Source: Dendrocalamus latiflorus (lineage: Eukaryota > Streptophyta > Magnoliopsida > Poales > Poaceae). Taken from it: a stretch of DNA of 64,000 bases. The DNA lies in NCBI GenBank assembly GCA_017311315.1, contig CM029650.1, forward strand, positions 24,865,675 through 24,929,674, given 5' to 3'. Positions 1 through 15,865 of the stretch are shown here, one piece after another. The position numbers were made by a program, and so were the translations under genes. The notes below the pieces were generated by a model. It ran no database searches. It worked only from the letters and a program-made list of their open reading frames with translations, and was not told where the DNA came from. How positions within the stretch are numbered: position 1 is the stretch's first letter; each line of letters opens with the position of its first letter.

Positions 1-1504
<1,504 letters not shown>

Positions 1505-1570
1505 TCTCTACTAATAATATTTGATACAAAGTTTTGAGTTTCCGTTGCAACGCACGGATAGCTTATTAGT
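1505..1570 (+). mobile_element. Short Helitron-like terminus
   Basis: The segment starts with TC, carries the phrase CCGTTGCAACGCACGG near its 3' end, and ends in TTAGT. As I recall, many grass Helitron-derived repeats end with that phrase shortly before a CTAGT-type terminus. Only about 66 bp is present and no coding part is seen. Confidence 0.4.
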
Positions 1571-2507
1571 AATGTATATACACACACATGCATACAGACA
1601 TACTACTGTGCTCGGCAATTGCATGCATGAACCAGGCCATCTCGGCAAGCTTGTTTGACTAAACCTAAATAATAAGTACTGCTCTTATCTAATCAAGGTT
1701 TCTCTGTTCAAGTACTCGCTACAGTCACATTAACATGCCGTTTTGGAATACATATAGTCAACATTTTAAAAACTTTGGTTATCGATATCTTTTTAAATAT
1801 TTAGATTGGATATATGAAAATTACATGTGTAAATTTATCTCAGAAAGTACTTTCATAATATTATAATTATTTTGGGTTTTATAAATATATTATAATATAA
1901 AATAGTGGTTAAAATTGTATTTTAGAGATCATATTAATATTTAAAACGACATGTCTTTTTTTTAGTATTAGACGACCAGCCTGTTTAGTACTCCACTTAG
2001 ACAAGCCGTGCTATGCTGATCTATGGATTGACGCATCCATCTTAAGCACAACTCGATAGGATCACAGGCCATGCTGGGTATGGACTCAAACACGGCCCAG
2101 TAGCCTCACAGGCTGACCCTGACAAATATAAGAAAAATCTTAGAAAATATATATATAATTCAAAAAAATACAAAACAAAATTATGTATAATTATAAAATA
2201 AACTATATAAAATTTTAAAACTATAAAATAAAACCATATAAATATTGAAAATCTGCTTCTGCTTCTGCTTGCTACTCCCCGTCTCCGTGCTGCCACCGAG
2301 TCTTCTAGCTCGCATGAGTGACTTCAGGGCTCTGAAAGTTCCCAGCTGCAGCATGATTAATGGTACATTCAGTTTCAGTTAGGGCAATGCTAGGGTACGC
2401 TCAGTTCAAAACCCAGATGCAAGGAATCATATGACGTGGAGGAGGGTGTGTTTGGCTTTTTTATACCAAGAGGAGGATTGCCCTAGAAAACATCATCCAC
2501 ATATTTA
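1571..2507. other. Intergenic, AT-rich, probable degraded TE pieces
   Basis: Positions 1737-1965 look like the AT-rich interior of a small MITE. Around 1985-2110 there are phrases (gccgtgctatg, ccatgctgggt) resembling others at 28860-29200, so both are probably fragments of one dispersed element. No gene is supported. Confidence 0.35.
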
Positions 2508-2750
2508 GGGGTGTTCTTTTCAGCTTCTAAAAGCTGCTTTTCGGCTTTTCTACAGTAACTAGCTCCTTAAACGGAGTATCTTTTTGAGATAGGATCTACT
2601 AGTTAATTGTAGTACATACTTTACTGATTTCATTTATATCGCCAAAAACTGTATGTGAGTTTCTGTTACTCCGTAATCTCTCGCATAAACAGCCTAAAAG
2701 TCATAAGCCGCAGCCAAAAGCCATCAGCCGCAGCCAAAAAGAACAGGCCC
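2508..2750 (-). mobile_element. MITE of family F1 (TIR like GGGCATGTTCTTTT)
   Basis: The ends are GGGGTGTTCTTTTCAGC and the inverse of GCCAAAAAGAACAGGCCC. The interior is the reverse complement of the copies at 29904, 30366 and 37476, sharing the phrases around ACAGTAACTA, TAGTACATACTTTACTGA and GTGAGTTTCTGTTACTCCGTA. The right end also holds a 21-bp internal duplication (AGCCGCAGCCAAAA twice). Confidence 0.7.
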
Positions 2751-3349
2751 TTTATTTGGTTGCTTGAGCTGTCTCGTCTTGGATGGTGTCATACAAATTT
2801 TTAGGATAGTTTCTTTTAAAATATTGAACTGTCCATTCACCAAAAATGCCTGAACTGTATGATATAGAGATCAGGCCATCCCATTCAACCACCAAACACA
2901 CCAAATTTACAAGTAGCAGTGTGCTACGTACGTGCTGCAGCCAACAGATACGTACATGCATGCATGTTGCAAGCAGACAAGCAAGCAGGCTAGTAGTACG
3001 TACTGCAGTGGAAAACGATTCTATACTCTGCGAGTACGTACATACTTCCCACGTATCACTTAAATAATATTATTCTACCTCTTTTTTAGCATACTATAAT
3101 AATAATTATTAGATACTCTAAAATGAGTTTCATGTAACATTTCATAAAAAATCCACTTTATAGTAAAATTTGTATATATACACATTTTACATATGAAAAA
3201 GGGTATAGCGCAAAATAATGGGTTCTAATGAAAATTTTCAACCAGATCATATTATAGTATCTTAGAATTAGTATTTAATTATACCAAAAGTCATAAAGAA
3301 GTATAATATGTTTGTTTAAATGGTGTAATGAAAATGAGAGTATATATAT
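2751..3349. other. Intergenic, nothing recognised
   Basis: AT-rich sequence up to the left end of the Mutator-like element. No coding or RNA signature is visible. Confidence 0.5.
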
Positions 3350-6232
<2,883 letters not shown>

Positions 6233-6241
6233 CTATATATA
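6233..6241 (+). promoter_or_regulatory. Probable TATA box of the MYB gene
   Basis: CTATATATA lies about 100 bp before the MYB ATG, after a CT-rich tract, and is followed by CACACACACAG. This implies a transcription start near 6265-6275 and a 5' leader of roughly 70 nt. Confidence 0.55.
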
Positions 6242-6343
6242 CACACACACAGATCCTCACACGCTTCATGGGACACTGCACTGCCAGAAGGTAGCTAGCA
6301 GGCACGAGAGAGAGACAGAGAGAAGAGATCGAGAAGTGAAGCG

Positions 6344-7379
6344 ATGGGTAGGCCACCGTGCTGCGACAAGGTAGGGATCAAGAAGGGGCCATGGACGCCG
6401 GAGGAGGACATCATCCTGATGTCCTACGTCCAGGAGCACGGCCCCGGCAACTGGAGGTCCGTGGCCATCAACGCCGGCCTCATGCGCTGCAGCAAGAGCT
6501 GCCGCCTGCGCTGGACCAACTACCTCCGCCCGGGGATCAAGCGCGGCAACTTCACGCCGCACGAGGAAGGCATCATCGTGCACCTCCAGTCCTCGCTAGG
6601 CAACAGGTACTATTCCAACTCTTCATGCGTGCGAATTGCTGAAATCGGTTTGACCATAGTCGTGCGTGGTGATTAATCAGCGGTTTCCATCTCTGTCGTT
6701 GCATGCTAATGAACGCAGATGGGCGGCCATCGCGTCTTACCTCCCACAGAGGACGGACAACGACATCAAGAACTACTGGAACACGCACCTCAAGAAGAAG
6801 CTCAAGAAGCACCAAGCCATGGGCGCCATCTTCGCGTCCCCCTCCACGGCTGAATCTACCAACCCCGCCGCCGCCGGCCATGTCGACCACCACCACGTGA
6901 TCACTACTTCCAACACCCGAGCAGCCTGCAGCAACCCGGAGGTCACCCAGATCATCACTCGACGCTCGCCGTTTGCCCCGGCCTACGTTGACGCCGATTG
7001 CTCCTCGTCGTCCTACGCCTCCAGCATGGACAACATATCCAAGCTGCTCAACGGCTTCATGAAGAGCTCCCCGCCACAGAATGGCGCCGTCGACGTCAAG
7101 CCCGGCATCATTGAGGTCAACCCTTGGTTGTCCTTCGACCGCATGATCGGCACCGGCGCCGAGCTGACCTTCGCTGCCGTGCAGCAGCAGCAGCAGCAGC
7201 AGCCGGTGTCCTTACTGGAACAGTGCAGTTACGATGAGACTGAGACCAAGCAGCAGCAGCATCATCATCAGGCACCACAGTGTTCGATCGAGAAGTGGGT
7301 GTTTGATGAGACCGCAGAGCAGGTCGCCGACCTGATGGACCTCTCCGATGGCTGCTGCTCCGTTCCAATGCTCTTCTAG
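6344..7379 (+). CDS. R2R3-MYB transcription factor, subgroup 1 (MYB30/31/60/94/96 type)
   Basis: The coding exons are 6344-6606 and 6719-7379, with a GT-AG intron at 6607-6718 splitting the Arg88 codon. The product is 307 aa. It starts [10 protein letters not shown]2 spans about residues 14-65 and R3 about 67-116, with the regularly spaced Trp residues and the [11 protein letters not shown] helix. The tail carries two subgroup-1 hallmarks: [15 protein letters not shown] (192-206) and SIEKWVFDE (277-285). A Gln7 run and a Gln/His-rich stretch lie between them. Known subgroup-1 members act in the nucleus on cuticular wax, stomatal or defence genes; which role applies here is not visible. The conserved first MYB intron is absent. 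From memory the closest rice genes are the chromosome 11/12 OsMYB60-like pair. Confidence 0.93.
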
Positions 7380-8114
7380 CTGAAAGAAAGAATTAGTGTC
7401 ACAGTCCATATACACATCAATATATATTAGCTAGGTTAATTGTTGTTACTTGGTACTTCAAGCTGGGAGAGATAGCTATGCATGCATATGAGACAAAAAA
7501 TTATACTAGTCACACTCCTGTGTCAGCGCCAGTGCGCCATCATCAAGCTAGCTAGCTAGTTAGAGAAACGTTACTGATAGTGTATTTTGACACTGGGGTC
7601 AAAAGTCAGAAGAATAAGAGATAGCAACAAGAAATTAACAGGTGTGACGATATCATCTGTAAGCATGATGCACGGAGTTGAATTGTACGGAAGACAAATA
7701 ATACAGGAAATTTTTATTGTTACATACGTTGAGGTGATTAGCTTAGCTAGCTAGTGTGGTGTTGAATTGTACGGAGTACAAATGATACATAATTAGAATT
7801 TTGTCAGGTTTGGTGTGGAGTGTGGTCTCTGCAATGACTTCCTGGACGGGTGAGTTCTGATCGACTTAAAGTTTAAATCGTACATTTTTAAAATAGGTTA
7901 ATAAGAAAATTGTAGTAAAAAGTGTATTGAGTTTAGCTGTACTGGTTAAAATCACATACAACTATTTTTTTATATACTACCTCTTGTAAATAATTAGAAT
8001 TTAAATCATAAACCATAAATCATCAGTCAAAAAACCGACTGTCATTTCTTCTTATCTGCAGTGTGACATATGAATCTACCAAGAACTTACTAGTAGAAAA
8101 ACCCTGCGCGCGCG

Positions 8115-8116
<2 letters not shown>
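7380..8116. other. MYB 3' UTR and intergenic DNA
   Basis: The first 200-300 bp after the stop is probably 3' UTR. A phrase near 7675-7700 (GAGTTGAATTGTACGGA) recurs near 7760, a small duplication. A short (CG)n run at about 8105-8116 precedes the GA repeat. No other gene is seen. Confidence 0.4.

Positions 8117-8171
<55 letters not shown>
8117..8171. repeat. (GA)n microsatellite, about 27 units
   Basis: An uninterrupted GA run, preceded by (CG)n. Translations of it (Ser-Leu repeats) are not genes. Confidence 0.96.
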
Positions 8172-8174
<3 letters not shown>

Positions 8175-8445
8175 GCTCTGTCTCTGTCGGCAACGATGGA
8201 TGACTCCGATCACATTCAGGGCGAAAAGTCAACTCCCAAAATAATTCGTTTTTAGCCTTGTTTCTCTTATTTAATTATTGCAAAAACAATTCTTTTTCTA
8301 TAGATGGTTATATGCTTACAAAGGAGAATTGCACAAGTTGTAAAGATAGCATTAATTAAGCAAGTACCTTCCGAAGAAAGATACGCGCATAGTTTTTGCA
8401 AAGATTGTGCAAAATTTTACATGATGGTGCCTAGCTAGCATCAAG

Positions 8446-9060
8446 CTGTGAAAATAAATCGGATAGTGTTTAAATTATATTTGTATATTTTTTTTCTCGA
8501 ATTCTAATATGAATCAGACAAACGTCAGATACGAATACGGATCGGACAAAATATTGTATACGAGTTTGGGTTGGATTATACTCAAAATCTGATCGGATTC
8601 GACTATTTTTCGGATTTTAATAATTATTCTTGACCTCTCCTATTTAAAACATGACCCCGAATTGTTTTAACATTTTAAATTCATAAATAGCTGACTCTAA
8701 AATGTAACTGCATATTAAATGTTGACATCAACCAATGAATCATTTATCTTACGTATTTGTATAATACAACTTCTGAGGATAGCTTTATATCATATGGTAC
8801 AATGAAGTTTAGCAAATTGACACCGATAGTAATATTTATGCTTCTTGTCCTCTAGTTTATCACATAATTATTGATCATTGGTGTTATTTTGCCACTATTC
8901 CTAACTAATTTTAGATATATTGTAAATAAATCGGTTATAAACATATTAAATTTGGCTAAAAATAGCATGCAAAAAGTTTTATTAGGTGATGTGCTAAAAT
9001 AAAAAATAATGCCAAATTAGAGTCTACTATGATGACGGGCTAATCGAGATGATTGAAATG

Positions 9061-9092
<32 letters not shown>

Positions 9093-9380
9093 GTCCAATT
9101 TGGAAGTCAAATACAAAAGATACGTATTAGCTAGCTGCTATTATATCTCCCAAATTCGGATATTATCCGGATATCTGACTCCGGATCTTATTCGCATATC
9201 CGGTTCAAAATCTGAATCAAACCATACCGGATCTGCATCCGACATCCAGGACTTTGTCAGTTCAACATTTAAATTTAAATCTGTTTTCTATTCAAATTCG
9301 GATGTTAAGTATTTGGAATTTACGAATCTGGATTCAATAGCTGGATAATCCGACCAAATCCAGATCCGTTTTCACCCCTA
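8446..9380. mobile_element. hAT-like non-autonomous element, degraded (about 935 bp)
   Basis: The right end reads TTTTCACCCCTA and the left end resembles its inverse (CTGTGAAAATAAATCGG). The subterminal parts are full of GATACGAATACGGATCGGA and ATATCCGGATATC phrases. This is the same family as the better preserved element at 13771-14339. A (TA)n microsatellite lies inside at about 9060-9088. The left boundary is uncertain and no target duplication was found. Confidence 0.5.
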
Positions 9381-10324
9381 TTCAACACCAATGGAAATGC
9401 ATTGTTAGTTTGTTACACATCAAATTAAGCAATGGCTACGAAGAATAGCCATTAATATCCAGGAAAAATGCTTTATTGCATGACTAAGATGTGGGCTGTC
9501 GCATCCCTGTCTGTTAAACATCCCTTTTATGTCAGCTGCAGAATCCTCAGCTTCTAATGCAGTGCAAAAAGTACAAACTTCGTATGGTATACTAGCTGGA
9601 TCGTAGTTAAGGTCAGAGAAAAAAAAACTGGCCAGGCTCAGCAAGCGTAAGATGGTCAAGTCTTCAACTTTCCTGCTAGCTCGATAATCTCAACTGCCTC
9701 TCCTGAGTCATGACCCAGCAGATAGTTTGGTCCAGCTATATGTTTCAAATTAGGTCAGGCTGGACCAGAATCAGCCCGACCAGCCAAGACTTTTTCTGGC
9801 CCAGTCACTCTCCATCAGAATCACAATACTGCCTCTTCGAACTAGCTTCCATTTTTAGCTTCTATTTATAGAAATCAAAAATCAATATAAATATCTATCT
9901 TTTTAAAATGGCTTCTCTACTTGTCTCGCTCTTATCTTGCTCTGGAGATAAGTCGGGGTCACAGGAGTATCACGCACTACACTCCTCTCGCTAATATCTC
10001 GCACATGCATCTCACTTTCACTTCTCCACCGCTTGCCCTTCCTAAAAACCACTTCTTTCAGTCACTAATATTTATTTTTAGTCAAAAATTATCGGTCACA
10101 GCTAATATCATTGAGTTACTCAACCAATGGCAGGACGTTAATCTTCTGTTTTGACAAGAAAATAAGCATCATGATTAGCCATGTCAATTTAAAAAGAACA
10201 GTCTGTACACACTCTGCCGTGATTTAAACTTAAAAATATGAAACACCACCTGGATGTAACTAAACTCACTAAACTCCATGTACATAGTGTTATGAAAGAT
10301 AAAGGCCAGGTCATAATTACAGTA
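9381..10324. other. Intergenic, nothing recognised
   Basis: Unremarkable sequence. A palindromic stretch around 9755-9800 (GGCTGGACCAGAATCAGCC) suggests a further small TE, but its boundaries cannot be set. Confidence 0.35.
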
Positions 10325-10545
10325 CCGGTCCGCTTCAACTCGCTGCGGCTTTCAGTTTCTGACTTTTGGCTAAAATTATACTATAACGATTATTAATTTT
10401 TCTGAGTCACTTAATTAAATAAATAAATAACACTATTATATCTTTATAAACAACATAAATAAATAAAGGAAAAAACTAAAATTAAGAAATCAATATATTT
10501 ATTCTAGCTTTTGAGAGTTGAAAGGCAGAAGGGAAAGCCACTTAA
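10325..10545. mobile_element. MITE of family F2
   Basis: Starts CCGGTCCGCTTCAACTCGC and shares interior phrases with 10685-10985, 15275-15520 and 15640-15865: GGCTAAAATTA, AGTGATTATTAAT-like text and CTGAGTCA-TTAATTAAA. It ends near a region of GAAGGCAGAAGGGAAAGCC. Confidence 0.45.
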
Positions 10546-10684
10546 AACCGGGTGGAAAGTCATGTTAACTGCATATCTTCAGAGTTCAGAACATGGTAAG
10601 TATCGATTAGAAGTATACATCTCAATCTCCATGTAGCCATCACAGTACCGGAGGGGGACCAGAGCAGTACCATATGTCACACGT

Positions 10685-10985
10685 GTAATTTAGGGACCGC
10701 TTCAACCGGCTGTTGGCTATAGTTTTTAGTTACGGTTTTTAATTATTAGCTAAAATTACACTGTAGTAGTTATTAATTTTTTCTGAGTCATTCAATTAAA
10801 CAAAAAATAAGAAAAAAAATTAAAACACCGTTATATCTCTACGGACAATGCAAAGGAAATTGGGAAAAAGCAAAAGCAGACAAGCCAAAAAAAAAATCAA
10901 AATTAGAAGCCGACACGTTCTAAATGACTTCTGAATTAAAAGCCGAAAGTCAGAAGCCAAAACCGCTTGGCACAGAGAGCGTACC
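10685..10985. mobile_element. MITE of family F2, second copy
   Basis: Begins GGGACCGCTTCAACCGGC and ends AAACCGCTTGGCACAGAG. It shares AATTAGAAGCCGAC-CGTTC with the copy at 15275-15520. It lies about 140 bp after the first copy in the same orientation. Confidence 0.5.
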
Positions 10986-11025
10986 AATGGAGTGTGCCAG
11001 GACAACTAACAAGCGAGTAGCAATT

Positions 11026-11222
11026 GGGTATGTTCTTTTTTTGCTTCAGCTTATGGATGTGAATTATGATTTTTTTAATTGTTCGTGAAAGAGATATGAA
11101 GTAATAGAAACTCGTGTGCGGTTTTAGTCGATATAAATAAAGTTGCTATAGTGTGTACTATAATTAATTTGTAGATCTCATCTTAAAAAGATACTATGTT
11201 TAAAAGTTAGTTACTATAAAAG
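11026..11222 (+). mobile_element. MITE of family F1
   Basis: Begins GGGTATGTTCTTTTTTTGC and ends near GTTAGTTACTATAAAAG. It shares the order of GAGATA, ATAAATAAAG, TAATTTGTAGATCTC and GTTTAAAAGTTAG with other F1 copies. Confidence 0.55.
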
Positions 11223-13327
11223 GAGCCGATAAAATTTGTGTTAGCTCTGGGAGTACATAGACGAGCTCCATTGACCCTTCGTGGAAACTTCTTGCGGCAC
11301 AGCAAAGGTACCAGTGTTGTCAAACAGCTATTTGAATATCTATTTTGTAACATAAGTAAAACTGATGTTAAGTTCTCAAAACGGAAGTAATCTGACCAAA
11401 CCATTCCTAAAATTTTTGAAGCACTTGCTGATGGGCAGATCACTCTGACCAGTGACCAATCATCGACCAACACAACATTTTTTTTTTCTTTCATTCTAAA
11501 CAATATTGAAGCCTTTGTGCGAAGCTATACCTCAAGTAGTTTGTCGACACCAACAGCAAAATTGGTCTTTATCTGTCAAGGATGACGAGTCCTGCTTTGT
11601 TGCCTGCATTGGTTGTCTGCAGCGACAGAACTAGAAAATGTTCAATAAAGATATGCATTTTATGCACACGCCTTATACAAATGGATTGATAATAGAGAAA
11701 GGCTAGACAACGGTATACCGTGCGAAGTCTTATATAATGGATTAATAATAAAGAAAGTATGAAAAACGGTATACCGTGCCGTGCAATCTTCGGAATAGGA
11801 TTTAACAGTTGAATCAAAGTGTTAAACTTGTGAAATATACCTGGATTTTTGCCTTGTGAAACTTGTAATATACTTAAACTTGCTTGAATTTGATTGATAT
11901 TTTCTTAAACTTGCTGAACATTTTTTGAACTTCTCCTAGTTTCTAGGGAACTTGGCTAAAACTCTCAAAACTTCTAAGAAAAAAGACATGTACTCTCTGA
12001 TCCTTGTAGGTTCTCATATTTTTGGGTGTGCCGGTGCATACCAGGCACCCCCACCTGCCTCCGCCCATGGAATTCACACTCTGTACTACATCGTCAGTTG
12101 ACAGACATAAGTTGCTATCTTCTTGTTTCTTAGCATACAGGCGCAAACTGAAAGTTGAGCAAGTATACAAGACATTTGAAAGTGATACATAAATTAGCGT
12201 ACGGATAATGTCATTGTCGAGTATTTAATTGCTCTTTAATAGACGGGTGATGTAAGAACTAAGACGGGAAGATCTAAAGACACAAACAGTGTTATGCATG
12301 AATCTTTGAATTGGGAAAGAACTGCTGCTGACTCAAGCAAACTTCCCAGTCCAGTTTTGTAAAAACTATATTTATCTGTAACAAGGTTATGATATGAATC
12401 TACGCTACACCTGATGAAAACATGAATGAGCTTTAAAACAGCACCAATTATAAAAGATTTTAACAAGTTAGTTGCTTGTCTTCATCTAACAAAAACTTAA
12501 AAGTTATACTCTTTTATTTGAAGTGTCATATAAACACATACTGCAGTTTTTTCATTGATTCTCATTTAATCTATCAAAAACATACATTTAGTAGAGCTAG
12601 GAGTATCTTGATGTACAAAAAACTATCTACATGTATATCATGTTTCAGTGTTACAATAACATGGCAGGCTTGTTTTGTTCCTGAGAGAAGCAATGGTACT
12701 GGTTTTGAGTTGATCGCTGGTGGTTCACAAAACCATAGTACACAAGATTCCAAATTCAACCAGTTCCCTTTTTTTTTCAAAAACCAAGGATAATGACATT
12801 CATATTGTTTTATCCTTTCAATATGTGCGAAATGATGTATTCATGGAAGAATAAAGGTAACAACACTCAAAATCAGTGTCAATCTTCTAGAAACATGAAG
12901 TATAACTGGGTATATATAGTTCAGTGGAAACTAGGCACTTGTTTGACAAGTCCCAGCCCTCACTAGAAAAATCAAGGAATTGCTGATAACCAGCGAGTTC
13001 CTGGAAAATTTTACGACCATACCAAAAACTTAGTAAGCTACATTTCTTTTCTTTAAGTGACAAATTAAAATTAGAATCAACTATGTATTTGCTACTGAAA
13101 TTAATGTAACCTGCATAGTTAATGCTTTGATGTTTACAACTCAAAATACCTCAGTACAATAATCACCCATTAATGTTATAGGTGATCTAACGGAGGGGAC
13201 ATTGCACAGGCACATGACACTTAATGTCTTAATTAGAGACTGCTAAAAGGATACAAGTCAACAGAAAACAGTGACAGTAAAGGGTACTAAATAGTTCCAG
13301 ATTAGTTAAACCGAGTGAGTATAACCA
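11223..13327. other. Intergenic, AT-rich, no gene recognised
   Basis: Only short open frames are present, none with a recognised product or supporting splice structure. A phrase near 11710-11745 (GTATACCGTGC) is repeated near 11775, a small duplication. Confidence 0.4.
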
Positions 13328-13439
13328 TTTAAATGCTTAAAACACTTTCCAAACAATTAAATCTATTATCAAAAGAGAAATAATTTAAATGCTTAAAACA
13401 CTTTCCAAACAATTAAATCTATTATCAAAAGAGAAATAA
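13328..13439. repeat. Perfect 56-bp tandem duplication
   Basis: The unit starting TTTAAATGCTTAAAACAC at 13328 is repeated without change at 13384. The two copies are identical over all 56 bases, so the event is recent or has been homogenised. Confidence 0.93.
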
Positions 13440-13770
13440 CTTGGACGAAAAAAAAACACTTCCATAGAAAAAATCCTCCAGCTATTCCAAACGTGACTGA
13501 AATCAATTGTGCAAACTATAGACACAGTTACGGATACAAATGTAAAGAGCATGAGACATATATTAGAAGAGAATACCCTGCGATATTAGTTCCAAAGGTT
13601 GTCTCAACTCTCAACAAGGACACCCTTAGAAGTACTAGCGTACAATATAATCATAACATAGAGTTAATTAGTAGCTTACCTCCTAACTACTAACCAAACT
13701 ATATACACTGCAAGGACCACCTCAGCCAGCCAATTCTTCTGTTGTTGAGCAGTGGAACGGGCACCACGGC

Positions 13771-14339
13771 TAGAGGTGAAAACAGATTGAGCACGGATTG
13801 GATAGTACTTAAACCATATTCGTATTTATATTCATATTTTTTTTCTCAGATTTGAATATGAATTGAACAAATGTCGGATACGAATACGGATCGGATAAAT
13901 GTCGGATATGAATTTGAATCGAATATCTACTTAATTCGGTCAGATTTAGATATCCTCATAACTTATGTAGTATGAAGGCATTAATGACATTTTATTCTCG
14001 TACAATCACGCTTAATCATTCTAATTTATTTACTTTACTTAAAGAAATATGAATTTACGTTCAATTAAAAAAACTTGTCCAACTAATTGGTCATGTTGTA
14101 ATAAAATATGCATATTGTTTTATCAAATACGAATATGGATACGGATAGTCCGACTAAAACAACATTTCGGATTAAAAAAGTCCATACCATATTTGCATCT
14201 ATATTTTTATGCGAATTCAAATACGAATACAAATAGGATAAAAAATGTTAATCAGATAAAAAAATCTATATCATATTCGCATCCTATCAAATACGGTAAC
14301 CCAATAATACAGATAATTTGCATCCACTTTTCACCCCTA
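13771..14339. mobile_element. hAT-type non-autonomous element with 8-bp target duplication
   Basis: The terminal inverted repeats are TAGAGGTGAAAA and TTTTCACCCCTA. The flanks are ACCACGGC (13763-13770) and ACCACAGC (14340-14347), an 8-bp target duplication with one mismatch, as expected for hAT. The interior is AT-rich with many TACGAATACGGAT-like phrases and no transposase. Confidence 0.8.
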
Positions 14340-14347
14340 ACCACAGC

Positions 14348-15169
14348 CACTGTCCTCAGTCTTCAGTTAAATCTTAGTAGTCCTGGTACTACCACATTAT
14401 TATTATGTGAACATTATAGATATCATCCTTTTCAATAAATGTTATCAAGCTCAGAAGAAATGGTTTTTACATCTAAGAAGAGCACAGGGCACACATATAT
14501 TTTACCTAGCTAATAAACCTTGCAAAGGCCGCAAAATCACAGGGTGCAACGCTTATATCGGTAATTGTTTGGAGTTGCTAGATCTCATGTATATCTGCAC
14601 AAGTGACGACAAAGTGAAAAGACAGAGACACAAGTTGAAGATGCCTATAAAGTTCATTTAAAAAGAAGATAGCTATAGTGGAAGCTGCACCTGCTATGAT
14701 AAGCATGTGAGTATTTGTAGACTACTAACCAAAACTAATGAATATGAAAAAGAACATATGACGCACCTGCTTACTTAGGATTAGCATTTAACACAGAAAG
14801 CCAGTATAACCTAGAATTTGCAGCAAAGTTGGACCTTTCTAATTACCTAATTCACTGAAACTCCACTGACATAACATGTTCATTGCAAATATTTCACCCA
14901 CATAATGTCCAATACAGGATATATGCTTCTGTTTGAGAAATACCATTAGGTAAATGAGCAACGTTTATTTATACAACAAATGAAAACAAAACAACATCAT
15001 TCTCAAAACCTTATTTTATTTGTCACATCGTAGGCACATCTATATTTATTGGAGACAATTTTGTAACCAACTATTCAATGCAGACTTTCCCCCCAACAGC
15101 GTGCTATCAATAGGCTTCATATGGTGTTCAAGAGGCTATGAAACATGCCACATTGACTGCGATATTCCT
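14348..15169. other. Intergenic, nothing recognised
   Basis: AT-rich, with short open frames lacking recognisable features. Confidence 0.4.
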
Positions 15170-15260
15170 GCTAATGTGTCCAGGTCCTATGCTATAGGCA
15201 AAGAACTATATTCCAGCTAATGTGTCCAGGTTCTATGCAATAGGCAAAGAACTAGGCAGG
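15170..15260. repeat. Tandem duplication, 46-bp period
   Basis: The phrase GCTAATGTGTCCAGG-TCTATGC-ATAGGCAAAGAACTA occurs at 15170 and again at 15216 with a few differences. Confidence 0.9.
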
Positions 15261-15274
15261 CCCGCACCAAAGAG

Positions 15275-15520
15275 CTTAAATTTCTAGTTTATAACTTTGG
15301 CTGTAGTGATTAATAGTTTTTTAAGTCATCAACTAAAAGAAAATGAAAAAATTTCCATTATAGCGTCATGGGCAATGCAAAGAAATAAGGGAAAAAAGAA
15401 AAGTTGAAAAAGCTAAAATAACCGAAATTAGAAGCCGACGTGTTCCAAATGGTTTCTGACTTAAATAAACCAAAAATCAAAATAAAACCAGAAGCTTAAG
15501 CCGTTTGGCGGAGACTTGAT
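15275..15520. mobile_element. MITE of family F2, third copy
   Basis: Shares ATTAGAAGCCGACGTGTTCC, the preceding GGCAATGCAAAGAAAT and the terminal GCCGTTTGGC with the copy at 10685-10985. Confidence 0.45.
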
Positions 15521-15639
15521 GTTGATTCATTTGTCACAATTAGGGTGCAAATTCAAACTAAGAAAGATAGCACTATCTGCCTGTTGGGAAAATTAATATG
15601 AATTCATCATTGCAGGCCCATATGTTGATGCTCAGTTTG

Positions 15640-15865
15640 ACGATCGTTTTTTACTGTAGCTAGTTTATTTTTCACTATAACTGATAGTGACTTATTTAGT
15701 GTAATTAAATTTAAAAAATTTAAAATAAAAAACATGTTAGTCTATCATGGACAATACAAAGAAATACAAGAAAAGGAAAAGACGAAAATCTAAAAAAACC
15801 AATAAAAGAATAATAAATTAAAAATTAAAAATCAGAAGTTAAAGCTGAAACGAGAGGGCCATCAA
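15640..15865. mobile_element. MITE of family F2, fourth copy (diverged)
   Basis: Has the same order of AGTGACTTATTTAG, ATGGACAATACAAAGAAAT and AAAATCAGAAGTTAAAGC as other F2 copies. The ends are poorly defined. Confidence 0.35.
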
